Assembly: GCA_902363675.1 (NCBI GenBank)
Contig: CABJAV010000001.1
Location: forward strand, 62,001 to 126,000
Origin: Lachnospiraceae bacterium
GTDB lineage: Bacteria; Bacillota; Clostridia; Lachnospirales; Lachnospiraceae
Length of the DNA: 64,000 nucleotides
Reading direction: 5' to 3'
Numbering within the stretch: position 1 is the stretch's first letter; every line of letters starts with the position of its first letter. The notes under the pieces were generated by a model that saw only the letters and a program-made list of their open reading frames with translations, was not told the origin of the DNA and searched no databases. A program made the position numbers and the translations under genes. This document shows positions 1 through 9,177 of the stretch, one piece after another.

Positions 1-493
1 TGAGGAACAGTTACAGAAAGTCGAGCAGGCATATGAGAAAGTTGCAATTCTTAAGTCTGCAAATATGTCATTGGGAATCAACACTTTGATGGAACTTCTC
101 AAGAAGGCGGCAACGGTATTTGCACCGGCAGGATTTGATATGGAGATCGTAGAGAAGCATCATAATCAGAAATTAGATGCACCAAGCGGTACGGCACTTG
201 CACTTGCGGATTCCATGAACGATGCACTGGAGGATGCTTATACTTACAAGTATGACAGAAGCCAGGAGCGCAAGAAGAGAGACAAGTATGAAATCGGTAT
301 CTCTGCAGTCCGTGGCGGCAACATCGTCGGTGAGCATGAAGTGATTTTCGCCGGTCAGGATGAAGTGATCGAATTCAAGCATACAGCATACTCTAAGGCC
401 GTATTTGCCAAGGGCGCAGTAGAGGCAGCGAAGTTCTTAAACGGAAAAGGTGCAGGACATTATGATATGGCAGATGTCATTGCTGCAAAATAA
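1..493 (+). CDS. dapB: 4-hydroxy-tetrahydrodipicolinate reductase, C-terminal part
   Basis: The gene runs in from before the window; the frame is open from base 2 and stops at 491-493. DapB reduces 4-hydroxy-tetrahydrodipicolinate with NAD(P)H in the cytoplasmic diaminopimelate/lysine pathway. The visible 163 residues carry the family signature EKHHNQKLDAPSGTA, which holds the catalytic histidine pair and the substrate-binding lysine, and the later stretch SAVRGGNIVGEHEV typical of the C-terminal substrate domain. The N-terminal Rossmann part is outside the window. A hairpin terminator follows 12 bases after the stop, so this is the last gene of its unit. Confidence 0.95.
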   Translation, partial: EEQLQKVEQAYEKVAILKSANMSLGINTLMELLKKAATVFAPAGFDMEIVEKHHNQKLDAPSGTALALADSMNDALEDAYTYKYDRSQERKKRDKYEIGISAVRGGNIVGEHEVIFAGQDEVIEFKHTAYSKAVFAKGAVEAAKFLNGKGAGHYDMADVIAAK

Positions 494-504
494 AATCATA
501 AGGA

Positions 505-536
505 AAGTCGAACACTTTGTGTGCTCGGCTTTTTTT
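505..536 (+). terminator. Rho-independent terminator after dapB
   Basis: AGTCGAACAC, a TTT loop and GTGTGCTCGGCT form an imperfect stem followed by seven T. It separates dapB from the protease gene, which has its own promoter just downstream. Confidence 0.8.
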
Positions 537-548
537 ATGGCAATTTTG

Positions 549-578
549 TTGACATGCTTTATAAAAAAATCATATAAT
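549..578 (+). promoter_or_regulatory. Sigma-A-type promoter of the protease gene
   Basis: TTGACA at 549-554 and TATAAT at 573-578 are both consensus and 18 bp apart. The predicted start of transcription is near 585, giving a leader of about 37 nt to the ATG at 622. No terminator lies between the protease gene and pyrC, so this promoter may also feed the pyr genes. Confidence 0.8.
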
Positions 579-621
579 ATTCTTAATTGTACATTGCTAT
601 AAGGTACGAATGAGGTATGCT

Positions 622-2388
622 ATGAAAAATAGAATGAAAAAATTAATACCTGTTATGCTTGCAGCCATTGTGTTTGCTGGAAATCTTGCAGGAACAACAC
701 AGGTGCAGGCAAGTGAAATCGAAAGCCGAACCCTTGATATTTATGATGCAGAGGTGCCTGCGGTCGAGGAGAATATTTCTTTGGATGGCATGAGAGGAGC
801 AGCTCAGGTTCCATCTGCATATCATAACACAACGGCGGAGCTTCATGCATTGTATCCTGCAACACGTTCGCAGGGAAATTACAATACCTGTTGGGCTTTC
901 AGTGGTGTCGGACTGGCAGAGTTTGATCTGATTACGGATGACAAGGTTGCGGACAAAAGCATTGATTTGAGTGAGCTGCAGGCTGCTTATTTCACCTATC
1001 ATTCGGTGGATGATGCGTTCGGGGGAATGCTTGCAGATGATGTGTCGCTGTTATCCGGAAATTATATGTCGAGTGGTGGCAATATGTACTATTTATCACG
1101 CGCTTTGATGCAGTGGAAGGGACTGGTCAGGGAATCGGATGCTCCCTATACAAATGTCACGAGAACTATATCTGACAGTCTTGCATATCAAAAAGATGTA
1201 GCGCATTTACAGAATGTATATCTGATGAATATTCATAAAAATCCTTCTTCGGTGAAGAAAGCAATTATTGCACATGGAGCGGCGAGCATTGGGTTTAAGG
1301 CAGGAGATAAAAACGTTTATGACCAGATGGCCTATTATGGTCCGGAAGGGGGGATGGTTGCAACATACCGCTGTGACAAAAAGGCAACAGTAGATCACCA
1401 GGCAATTGTTGTGGGATGGGATGACAATTTTCCGGCATCTGCTTTCAAATACCCGGCAAAGAAAAATGGAGCATGGCTGGTTCGTAATTCGTGGTCGGAT
1501 TTGTCAGACAACAGTTATTACAGCTATTTCTGGATGTCGTATGAGGATGCAAGTCTGGAGGATGCAGCTTGGGTTTTTGATTTTGGACCGGGGGATAATT
1601 ACGATTACAATTATCAGTATGATGGAGCCGTCTATGCATATAAGGTAAAGTCCTATCCGAAAGAGGCCAATGTATTTTTGGTAAAAGGATCTGCAAATCA
1701 GCAACTGAGAGCTGTGTCCATCTCCATGATGCAGGATGCAAATGTTCCATATACAATTAAGATTTACACCAATATTGCTAGTGCAAAGAAACCGACAAGT
1801 GGTATTCTTGCAGCCAAAGTTACCGGTAAGACAAGCTATGCCGGAGTCTATACGATTCCGTTGAAGAAAGCAGTATCTATTCCCAAGGGTACGAAATATG
1901 CAGTTGTAGTAGAATTCAATAAAAAGAATAAAGGTGTGGATATGGAGTGCTCCGGAAAAAATCAGCATCTGTCAATTACTGCTTTTTCCGATTATGGGCA
2001 GAGTTTTGTTTATAGCAACGGATCATGGAGAGATCTGGCAGATTTGTCAGAATACACAGGCATTGGAAATCTCTGCATTAAAGCATACACGGATAAGACA
2101 GGAACAAGCATCGGAAAAGTAAAGTCGGTGCGTGCGAAAGCTGGAAAAACCAGTATGCGCATTTCCTGGAGTAAAGTAGCTTCCGCAAAGACTTACGAAG
2201 TATATCGTGCAACTTCAGAGAAGGGAACCTACAAAAAAGTTACAATCGTAAAAGGAAAACATTATACCGATAAAAAACTTTCCAAAGGAAAGACTTATTA
2301 TTATAAAGTACGCGCCTGCAAGACGAATGGAAAGAAATCCGTGGCAGGAGCACTTTCTGATGTAAAGAAAGCAACAACAAAACGATAA
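622..2388 (+). CDS. Secreted papain-like (C1A) cysteine protease with lectin-like and FN3 domains
   Basis: Predicted exported protease of about 588 residues. The N-terminus (MKNRMKKL, then a hydrophobic stretch ending near VQA) is a signal peptide. A papain-fold domain follows, with the oxyanion Gln and catalytic Cys in RSQGNYNTCWAFS, the His in DHQAIVVGW and the Asn in VRNSWS. The next about 150 residues resemble the lectin-like domain seen after such proteases in Clostridia, and the last about 85 form a Lys-rich fibronectin type III domain (SWSKVASAKTYEVYR). ATG 622 is preferred because GAGG lies 6 nt upstream; ATG 610 is also possible. No LPXTG sorting motif is seen, so it is probably released or held by charge. 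pyrC begins 25 nt later. Confidence 0.85.
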   Translation: MKNRMKKLIPVMLAAIVFAGNLAGTTQVQASEIESRTLDIYDAEVPAVEENISLDGMRGAAQVPSAYHNTTAELHALYPATRSQGNYNTCWAFSGVGLAEFDLITDDKVADKSIDLSELQAAYFTYHSVDDAFGGMLADDVSLLSGNYMSSGGNMYYLSRALMQWKGLVRESDAPYTNVTRTISDSLAYQKDVAHLQNVYLMNIHKNPSSVKKAIIAHGAASIGFKAGDKNVYDQMAYYGPEGGMVATYRCDKKATVDHQAIVVGWDDNFPASAFKYPAKKNGAWLVRNSWSDLSDNSYYSYFWMSYEDASLEDAAWVFDFGPGDNYDYNYQYDGAVYAYKVKSYPKEANVFLVKGSANQQLRAVSISMMQDANVPYTIKIYTNIASAKKPTSGILAAKVTGKTSYAGVYTIPLKKAVSIPKGTKYAVVVEFNKKNKGVDMECSGKNQHLSITAFSDYGQSFVYSNGSWRDLADLSEYTGIGNLCIKAYTDKTGTSIGKVKSVRAKAGKTSMRISWSKVASAKTYEVYRATSEKGTYKKVTIVKGKHYTDKKLSKGKTYYYKVRACKTNGKKSVAGALSDVKKATTKR

Positions 2389-2413
2389 AATATAAATAGA
2401 AAGGATTTATCAG

Positions 2414-3754
2414 ATGTCAATATTGATAAAAGGCGGCCGCGTCATCAATCCGGCAACACAGATGGAAGAAGAAGCCGATGTGTTGATCGAAGAAGACAAG
2501 GTTGTAGAAATGAAAAAGAACATAGAAGAAAAAGCAGATCGTGTATTAGACGCAAGCGGCTGTTATGTTATGCCGGGATTCATTGATATGCATGTGCATT
2601 TCCGTGATCCAGGCTTTGAGCAGAAAGAAGATATTTATACCGGAATGGAAGCAGCGGCTCACGGTGGATATACGACGGTCCTGACGATGCCGAATACAAA
2701 ACCGGTTGTCGATAATCCGGATGTTGTAAATTATGTACACAACAAAGCAAAAGCAGGTAACTGCATCCATGTATTACAGGTTGGAGCTGTCACCAAGGGA
2801 CAGATGGGCAAGGAGCTTGCTGATATCAAGGGAATGGTAGAAGCCGGAATCCCTGCAATCAGTGAAGATGGTAAATCGGTTATGAATGCAGAAGTGTACC
2901 GCGAGGGAATGCTTGAGGCAGCAAAATATCATATTCCTGTACTGGCACACTGTGAGGACATTAATATGGTACACGGAGGGGTAATGAATGCGGATGCCAA
3001 GGCAAAAGAACTTGGTATGCCGGGTATCACGAATTCCGTGGAGGATGTCATTATCGCGAGAGATATTGTGCTCAGTAAAGATACCGGTGCACAGCTGCAT
3101 TTGTGCCATTGTTCCACAAAAGATTCTGTAGAGATGGTACGGATTGCAAAAGAAGAGGGACTTCATGTTTCTGCAGAGGTTTGTCCGCATCATTTTACAC
3201 TTACATCCGATGATATTACGGAATATGTGCCACAGATCGAAGCGGGTATTCTGATTCCAAAAGAAACCGATGCAGATACGAACTACAAGATGAATCCACC
3301 GCTTCGTACCAAAGAAGATGTGGAAGCATTAAAGGAAGGTCTGCGTGACAACATTATGGATGTGATTTCTACAGACCATGCACCACATACATTTGATGAC
3401 AAGAATACATCCATGAAGAAAGCGCCTTTTGGCATTGTTGGATTGGAGACGGCTGCATGTCTGACTTATTCGGAACTTGTATTGGGCGGATATCTGACAC
3501 CGATGCAGATGGCTGAGAAGATGAGTTACAATCCTGCAAAGATCGTAGGAATCGACAAAGGTGATATTCAGCCGGGAAAGAAGGCGGATATCGTAATTTT
3601 TGACCCGAAGGAAACTTATACGATTGACAAGAATAAATTTGCATCGAAGGGAAGAAACACACCGTTCCACGGAAGAAAAGTGACCGGACGTGTCAAATGC
3701 ACGATCTGTGATGGAAATGTAGTATTTAATGAAATTAAGAATAAAACAAAATAA
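2414..3754 (+). CDS. pyrC: Dihydroorotase (class I)
   Basis: Converts carbamoyl-aspartate to dihydroorotate, step 3 of de novo UMP synthesis, as a cytoplasmic zinc amidohydrolase. The metal-binding HVHFRDPG motif (His60, His62) is intact. SEDGKSV (Asp152) sits where class I enzymes use Asp, and LAHCED and STDHAPH supply the remaining ligands. At 446 residues it is slightly longer than the usual 425-430, mostly at the C-terminus. AAGGA stands 9-10 nt before the ATG. It is the first of four pyr genes (pyrC-pyrF-pyrK-pyrD). No PyrR-type attenuator leader is visible upstream. Confidence 0.95.
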   Translation: MSILIKGGRVINPATQMEEEADVLIEEDKVVEMKKNIEEKADRVLDASGCYVMPGFIDMHVHFRDPGFEQKEDIYTGMEAAAHGGYTTVLTMPNTKPVVDNPDVVNYVHNKAKAGNCIHVLQVGAVTKGQMGKELADIKGMVEAGIPAISEDGKSVMNAEVYREGMLEAAKYHIPVLAHCEDINMVHGGVMNADAKAKELGMPGITNSVEDVIIARDIVLSKDTGAQLHLCHCSTKDSVEMVRIAKEEGLHVSAEVCPHHFTLTSDDITEYVPQIEAGILIPKETDADTNYKMNPPLRTKEDVEALKEGLRDNIMDVISTDHAPHTFDDKNTSMKKAPFGIVGLETAACLTYSELVLGGYLTPMQMAEKMSYNPAKIVGIDKGDIQPGKKADIVIFDPKETYTIDKNKFASKGRNTPFHGRKVTGRVKCTICDGNVVFNEIKNKTK

Positions 3755-3773
3755 AAGATAAGAGGAAAAAGAC

Positions 3774-4706
3774 ATGATTAACAAATTAGTAGACAAAATC
3801 AAGGAAACCAATGCACCGATCGTTGTAGGATTAGACCCGATGCTTTCCTATGTACCGGAGCATATTCAAAAAGCTGCATTTGCAGAGTTCGGTGAGACAC
3901 CGGCAGGTGCAGCAGAAGCTATCTGGCAGTATAACAAGGCAATCGTAGATGCAACTTATGATCTGATTCCGGCCGTAAAGCCACAGATCGCTATGTATGA
4001 GCAGTTTGGTATCGAAGGTGTAAAGGCATTTCAGAAGACGGTAGATTACTGTCACGAAAAGAATCTGGTTGTCATCGGTGATGTAAAGCGTGGAGACATC
4101 GGATCAACATCTGCCGCTTATGCAACCGGCCACCTTGGAAAAGTACAGATCGGAAGCAAGAGCTACTCTACGTTTAATGAGGATTTTGCAACCGTAAATC
4201 CATATCTTGGAACCGATGGTATCAAGCCGTTCGTTGATGTATGTAAGGAAGAAAATAAAGGTATCTTCATTCTTGTCAAGACATCTAATCCGTCCAGTGG
4301 CGAGTTCCAGGATCGTCTGATCGACGGCCGCCCGCTGTATGAAATCGTAGGTGAGAAAGTCGCTGAGTGGGGAAGTGAGTGTATGGGAGAGTCTTATAGT
4401 TATGTCGGAGCAGTTGTCGGAGCAACTTATCCGGAGCAGGGTAAGATCCTTCGTAAGATCATGCCAAAGTCATTTATCCTTGTTCCGGGTTACGGCGCAC
4501 AGGGCGGAAAGGGTAAGGATCTGGTTCATTTCTTTAACGAAGATGGATTAGGAGCAATTATCAATTCTTCCCGTGGTATTATTGCAGCTTATAAGCAGGA
4601 TAAATACAAAGAGCAGGGAATCACACCGGAGAACTTTGCAGATGCATCCCGTATGGCGGTTGAAGATATGATCGCAGATATTGCAGGTGCTTTGGCATCT
4701 AAGTAA
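3774..4706 (+). CDS. pyrF: Orotidine 5'-phosphate decarboxylase (long, type 2 form)
   Basis: Decarboxylates OMP to UMP, the last step of the pathway. The catalytic Asp/Lys/Asp array is in DVKRGDIGSTS (residues 103-113), and VVGLDP near the N-terminus binds substrate. It has 310 residues, as in the longer PyrF subfamily of Clostridia, versus about 235 in the short B. subtilis form. AGAGGAAAAAGAC precedes the ATG. It lies 19 nt after pyrC. Confidence 0.95.
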   Translation: MINKLVDKIKETNAPIVVGLDPMLSYVPEHIQKAAFAEFGETPAGAAEAIWQYNKAIVDATYDLIPAVKPQIAMYEQFGIEGVKAFQKTVDYCHEKNLVVIGDVKRGDIGSTSAAYATGHLGKVQIGSKSYSTFNEDFATVNPYLGTDGIKPFVDVCKEENKGIFILVKTSNPSSGEFQDRLIDGRPLYEIVGEKVAEWGSECMGESYSYVGAVVGATYPEQGKILRKIMPKSFILVPGYGAQGGKGKDLVHFFNEDGLGAIINSSRGIIAAYKQDKYKEQGITPENFADASRMAVEDMIADIAGALASK

Positions 4707-4754
4707 TCTGACCGTGGAAACATTTATATTGGAAGCAGAATGCAGGAGAGAAAA

Positions 4755-5543
4755 ATGAGCGAAAAGTTTCAGGAGACCGTGACCGTTGTCTCACAAAAAC
4801 AGATCGGTACGGGAATATATGATTTAACCATTCAGACAAAGGAGATTGCAGCGGCAGCGAAAGCCGGACAGTTTGTTTCGGTATACAGTAACGATGCAAG
4901 CAAGCTTTTACCTCGTCCAATCAGTCTGTGCGGAATTGACCGCAAAGCAGGTACATTGCGCCTGGTTTACCGCGTGACCGGGGAACATACCGGAACAGAA
5001 GAGTTTTCCAGACTTCAGGCGGGAGATACCATGAAAATTATGGGACCGCTGGGCAATGGATTTACCGTGGAAAAAGGTAAGAAAGCATTTCTGATTGGTG
5101 GAGGTATCGGTGTACCGCCAATGTTACAGCTAGCAAAGGAAATGAAAGATGCCGGAGAAAATTTCCAGATTGTGATGGGATATCGTGATGCCGGAACTTT
5201 TCTTCTGGATGAATTTAAAGAACAGGGTGAAAGCTTTGTGGCATCTGAGGATGGCAGTGTTGGAACCAAAGGAAATGTATTGGATGCAATTCGCGAAAAC
5301 CATCTGGATGCGGATGTTATCTATGCATGTGGCCCGACACCGATGCTGCGTGCCCTGAAAGCATATGCCGAAGAACAGAACATGACATGTTATGTTTCCA
5401 TGGAGGAGCGTATGGCATGCGGAATCGGAGCTTGTCTTGCCTGTGTATGTAATTCTACGGAAAAAGATGCACATTCAAATGTGAAGAACAAACGTATCTG
5501 CAAAGAGGGACCTGTATTTAATGCAAAGGAGGTAGAACTGTAA
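4755..5543 (+). CDS. pyrK: Dihydroorotate dehydrogenase B, electron transfer subunit
   Basis: PyrK passes electrons from PyrD to NAD+ through FAD and a [2Fe-2S] cluster. The N-terminal half is a ferredoxin-reductase-like FAD domain (LLPRPISLC) and the middle an NAD domain (GGGIGVPP). The C-terminus has the four-cysteine cluster site, MACGIGACLACVC plus a later Cys in RICKEGP. ATG 4755 is chosen because CAGGAGAG lies just upstream; ATG 4740 would put the ribosome binding site inside the gene. The stop overlaps the pyrD start by one base (TAATG), the usual coupled arrangement. Confidence 0.95.
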   Translation: MSEKFQETVTVVSQKQIGTGIYDLTIQTKEIAAAAKAGQFVSVYSNDASKLLPRPISLCGIDRKAGTLRLVYRVTGEHTGTEEFSRLQAGDTMKIMGPLGNGFTVEKGKKAFLIGGGIGVPPMLQLAKEMKDAGENFQIVMGYRDAGTFLLDEFKEQGESFVASEDGSVGTKGNVLDAIRENHLDADVIYACGPTPMLRALKAYAEEQNMTCYVSMEERMACGIGACLACVCNSTEKDAHSNVKNKRICKEGPVFNAKEVEL

Positions 5544-6445
5544 TGAATATGTCAGTGAATATAGCCGGAGTTGAATGGAAGAATCCGGTGACGGTTGCTT
5601 CCGGAACATTTGGTTCAGGTACGGAGTACAGTGAATTTGCAGATTTAAATAAACTTGGAGCAGTCACGACAAAAGGAGTGGCAAATGTGCCATGGGCAGG
5701 TAATCCAACACCACGTGTTGCAGAGGTGTACGGCGGAATGCTCAACGCGGTCGGACTGCAGAATCCGGGAATTGAATTGTTCTGCAAACGTGATATTCCG
5801 TTTTTAAAACAATATGATACAAAGATTATTGTCAATGTATGTGGACATTCTACCGAGGAATATGTAGCAGTTGTGGAAAGACTTGCTGATGAGCCGGTCG
5901 ATTTACTTGAAATCAATATTTCCTGCCCGAACGTAAAAGAAGGCGGTATCGCATTCGGACAGGATCCAAAAGCCGTAGAGGCGATTACAAAAGAAATGAA
6001 GCGTCATGCAAAGCAGCCGGTGATCATGAAACTGAGTCCGAATGTTACGGACATTACAGAGATGGCGCGTGCAGCAGAAGCAGGCGGTGCAGATGCATTA
6101 TCACTGATTAATACCATTACCGGAATGAAGATTGATGTCAATCGCCGTAAATTTGTTTTGGCAAACCAGACAGGTGGCATGTCAGGCCCGGCCATTCATC
6201 CGGTTGCTGTACGTATGGTGTACCAGACTGCAAAGGCAGTCAATGTCCCGATTATTGGAATGGGTGGTATCATGAATGCGGATGATGCAATTGAAATGAT
6301 TCTTGCAGGAGCCACAGCAGTATCGGTTGGTACTGCAAATTTCACAGATCCGACTGTGACGGAGAAGATTGTAGCCGGTATCGGGGAATATATGAAGAAA
6401 TATCATGTCAATGATATCAAAGAACTGATTGGTGCAGTTTCTTAA
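5543..6445 (+). CDS. pyrD: Dihydroorotate dehydrogenase B (NAD+), catalytic subunit
   Basis: FMN-dependent oxidation of dihydroorotate to orotate in the PyrD2-PyrK2 complex of the cytoplasm. The NISCPN motif (Cys128) contains the class 1 active-site cysteine. NAVGLQNPG, KLSPNVTD and the FMN phosphate loops GMGGI and GATAVSVGT are present. Its 300 residues are the normal length. It is translationally coupled to pyrK and closes the pyr run; pyrE, needed for the next step, lies 23 kb away at 29.8 kb. Confidence 0.95.
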   Translation: MNMSVNIAGVEWKNPVTVASGTFGSGTEYSEFADLNKLGAVTTKGVANVPWAGNPTPRVAEVYGGMLNAVGLQNPGIELFCKRDIPFLKQYDTKIIVNVCGHSTEEYVAVVERLADEPVDLLEINISCPNVKEGGIAFGQDPKAVEAITKEMKRHAKQPVIMKLSPNVTDITEMARAAEAGGADALSLINTITGMKIDVNRRKFVLANQTGGMSGPAIHPVAVRMVYQTAKAVNVPIIGMGGIMNADDAIEMILAGATAVSVGTANFTDPTVTEKIVAGIGEYMKKYHVNDIKELIGAVS

Positions 6446-6471
6446 AACGTAAGTATTAAAAGGAACCGGAT

Positions 6472-7827
6472 GTGATGAAAAAGGTATGGGAATTTTTTGA
6501 AAATCTCGATGAATATGTGTATGTTACTGATGTAAAAACCAATGAGCTGATTTATATGAATCGTAAGACAATGGAAACTTATGGATATCATTCATTAGAA
6601 CAGATCAAAGGAAAGAAATGTTATCAGGTACTACAGAATTCATCCATGCCATGTAAAATGTGCAACAACAAAATACTGCAACCGGAGCATTTTCAGGAAT
6701 GGCGTTATTATAATCCTATTCTGAAAAAATATCTGTTACTTAAAGATACGCTGCTACATGATGAGAAAACAGGTAAAGATTATCGTATAGAAATGGCTAT
6801 GGATGTGGGAGAGGAAGTCCGGCAGGGAAATGTGATCGAGAATTTTCAGAATCTGGAAACACTCATTAATGAGGGACTTCGTATCGCATTGCTTGCGCCG
6901 ACACCGGACCAGTCCATTGAAGTTATGTTGGAATATCTGGGAAAAACTTTACATGGCGATCGTACCTACATCTTTGAAAAGGATGAAAGCGGATATGATA
7001 ATAATACCTATGAGTGGGTGGCGGATGGAGTTGTCCCGGAGAAAGAAGAACTTCAGAATCTTCCACCGGAAGTGTGCGCGCATTGGTACAAAAAGTTTCA
7101 GGATAACCGGTGTGTGGTCATTCATCAACTGGAGGATATCAGGGAAAAAGATCCGATTCTTTATGAAGTATTGGAGAAACAAAGCATTCATTCGCTGGTG
7201 GTGGTTCCGTTATATGACAATGGCAAAGTGATTGCTTTTTTTGGTCTGGATAATATTGCAGAAAATATTTCCTTTGAATACACGCAGAGTATGTTACAGA
7301 TGACAGGATATTTTTTCGTATCATCAATGAAACAAAGAAATCTTGTGCGCAAATTACAGGAAATCAGTTTCCATGACCAGTTGACGAAACTTGGAAATCG
7401 TTTCGCATTGGAAGACTACGCGACACAAGTGGACAGTCGTAGGAGCATAGGTGTTGTATTTTGTGATATTACAGGACTGAAACGTGTGAATGACAGTCAG
7501 GGACATATTGCTGGTGATAAATTTATTGTGGATGCCAGTGAATGCCTGAAAAATGCATTTGGGGATCAGAACAACGGGCTTTTCAGAATTGGTGGTGATG
7601 AGCTTCTTGTTCTGTGTCCGGAAATGACAAAAAAAATGCTCAAAGAAAAGATAAGTGACTTGCGGTCTTATATGGCAGAGGCAAATGTGACAATGGCTAT
7701 CGGTTATGTCTGGAAGCCGGATGCGTCAGCCAGTCTTGATGAGGTGATGACGGAAGCTGAGATGTGGATGTACAAAGATAAGGAAGCTTATTATAAACGA
7801 ACAGGAATTGATCGACGGGTTCGCTGA
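6472..7827 (+). CDS. PAS-GAF-GGDEF domain signalling protein
   Basis: Predicted cytoplasmic diguanylate cyclase-like protein of 451 residues. A PAS-like sensor (residues about 5-115) has a Cys cluster, MPCKMC at 59-64, that could bind a metal or sense redox state. A GAF-like domain spans about 125-285. The GGDEF domain starts at HDQLTKLGNR. Its active loop reads GGDEL (374-378) rather than GGDEF or GGEEF, so cyclase activity is uncertain. The start is GTG 6472 or ATG 6475, with AGGA at 6461. It has no transmembrane segment. It lies 26 nt after pyrD and may be read through from it. Confidence 0.85.
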   Translation: MMKKVWEFFENLDEYVYVTDVKTNELIYMNRKTMETYGYHSLEQIKGKKCYQVLQNSSMPCKMCNNKILQPEHFQEWRYYNPILKKYLLLKDTLLHDEKTGKDYRIEMAMDVGEEVRQGNVIENFQNLETLINEGLRIALLAPTPDQSIEVMLEYLGKTLHGDRTYIFEKDESGYDNNTYEWVADGVVPEKEELQNLPPEVCAHWYKKFQDNRCVVIHQLEDIREKDPILYEVLEKQSIHSLVVVPLYDNGKVIAFFGLDNIAENISFEYTQSMLQMTGYFFVSSMKQRNLVRKLQEISFHDQLTKLGNRFALEDYATQVDSRRSIGVVFCDITGLKRVNDSQGHIAGDKFIVDASECLKNAFGDQNNGLFRIGGDELLVLCPEMTKKMLKEKISDLRSYMAEANVTMAIGYVWKPDASASLDEVMTEAEMWMYKDKEAYYKRTGIDRRVR

Positions 7828-7870
7828 CAGAGAATCAGGAGAGGACAAGGTTGTAAGAGGGGTTATTTTC

Positions 7871-8455
7871 ATGGAACAAATGAGTTCAGGAAGGCTGAGT
7901 GAGGCAATTGCATTTCAGATTGCAGAACTGATTCTTTCCGGTCAGATAGAAAGCGGGACAAAGCTGCGACAGGAAGAACTGGCAAAGATGCTGGAAGTTT
8001 CAAGGATACCGGTGCGTGAGGCTTTGCAGCTTTTGGAAACACAGGGACTTGCAAAAAGACTGGTGACAAGGCATATTGTGACAGCAGATCTGGATGATGT
8101 GCATGTAAGGGAAACTTATGCGATGATAGCGGCGATGGAAAAGAATGCGATAGATGCGATGGTGAGCGAAAGAGGAGTTGCGGCGTTGCAGGAGTATGAG
8201 GGTATTCGACCGGATATGGAAATTCACCGGATGATCATTCAAAGGACTGCCAATCTGTATGTACAGACGCTTTTGACCAATGCTGTAAATTATTATGTAC
8301 AGTTTGCAGAAAAAAAGAAGCCACAAAGTACCTATACAATGCACAACGTATTGCAGAAGTGGGCTACGGAAGGAGAGAGTCTGTTGAATGAACATTACCT
8401 TATACTTGCAGAAACTGTAATCGCGGAAAGGAAGAAAAATTATGAGTCTGCTTAA
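7871..8455 (+). CDS. GntR-family (FadR-type) transcriptional regulator 1
   Basis: About 194 residues. An N-terminal winged helix (residues about 8-70, with EELAKMLEVSRIPVREALQ) is typical of GntR regulators. The C-terminal helical part resembles an FCD effector domain but is short and lacks an obvious full set of metal-binding His. ATG 7871 is chosen over upstream starts because GAGGGG lies 8-10 nt before it and the conserved domain begins right after. The stop overlaps the next GntR gene by 14 nt. The two are probably co-transcribed and may control the tartrate genes downstream. Confidence 0.85.
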   Translation: MEQMSSGRLSEAIAFQIAELILSGQIESGTKLRQEELAKMLEVSRIPVREALQLLETQGLAKRLVTRHIVTADLDDVHVRETYAMIAAMEKNAIDAMVSERGVAALQEYEGIRPDMEIHRMIIQRTANLYVQTLLTNAVNYYVQFAEKKKPQSTYTMHNVLQKWATEGESLLNEHYLILAETVIAERKKNYESA

Positions 8456-9086
8456 ACCAATTGTTATGCCGTCGGCAAAACAGAAAGTTGCTTCGGAACT
8501 GCGGAAAGCGATTTTGTCACGCAAACTGAAAGAGGGAGAAGTACTTTCTTTAGAGAGTATCGCCACACAGTTAAATGTTTCCATCACGCCGGTGCGTGAG
8601 GCATTTCAGATTCTTGACTGGGATGGACTTATAAAATTAAGACAGAACAAAGGTGCCATCGTACTTGGAATAACGGATACATACATACGTGATCATTATC
8701 AGTTACGGGCTATTTTAGAATCTTCCTGTGCACAGCTTGCCTGCGAGAATGAGGCAGATCTGAGCACCCTGGAGGATATCATGAAAGATGCGCAGCGTAT
8801 GATTGAGACGAAAGAATATGCGGGATATGCGGACAACAACCGGGCGTTTCACAGTGAAATCTGGCACATGAGTGGAAATCAGAAGATGGAGAATATGGTC
8901 AGTGAATTGTGGAATGGGCTGTCCATGGGAAATATGGTCACAGAGGAAGAGTATGCAAAGATTTCCTATAAGGAGCATGAGCAGATTTACCAGGCATTAC
9001 AGAAAAGAGACCGGCAGGCTTCGTATGATGCGATGTATGCACATATTATGCGGAGCAGGGATGATATGCTGACGTATTACAATTAA
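8442..9086 (+). CDS. GntR-family (FCD) transcriptional regulator 2
   Basis: A 214-residue GntR regulator with a winged helix (ESIATQLNVSITPVREAFQ, about 40-60) and a recognisable FCD ligand domain (YQLRAILESSCAQLA, then NRAFHSEIWHMSGN). FCD regulators of this size usually respond to small carboxylic acids. It is translationally coupled to regulator 1. The transporter promoter lies 70 nt after its stop, inside a 29-bp palindrome that could be its operator. Confidence 0.9.
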   Translation: MSLLKPIVMPSAKQKVASELRKAILSRKLKEGEVLSLESIATQLNVSITPVREAFQILDWDGLIKLRQNKGAIVLGITDTYIRDHYQLRAILESSCAQLACENEADLSTLEDIMKDAQRMIETKEYAGYADNNRAFHSEIWHMSGNQKMENMVSELWNGLSMGNMVTEEEYAKISYKEHEQIYQALQKRDRQASYDAMYAHIMRSRDDMLTYYN

Positions 9087-9148
9087 TCGTTGTTCGGCAT
9101 ATTGCATAAAAAAACGAAAAGTAAATATCCATATTTTACAAAAAGAAC

Positions 9149-9177
9149 AAAAGCTGTTGACAATGTCAGCAGCTTTT
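9149..9177. promoter_or_regulatory. 29-bp near-perfect palindrome, candidate GntR operator
   Basis: AAAAGCTGTTGACA, a central A, then TGTCAGCAGCTTTT: the 14-bp arms differ at one position. The left arm contains the -35 TTGACA of the transporter promoter and the right arm fills most of its spacer, so a bound dimer would block RNA polymerase. A one-base loop and only four T after the stem argue against a terminator. Confidence 0.6.

Noticed and set aside
2389..2413. PyrR-type attenuator before pyrC
   Set aside because: The gap is 25 nt, too short for an attenuator, and no anti-anti-terminator sequence is present in the end of the protease gene.
9149..9177. Palindrome as a terminator of the GntR pair
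   Set aside because: The centre leaves a one-base loop, only four T follow, and it overlaps a consensus promoter; an operator fits better.
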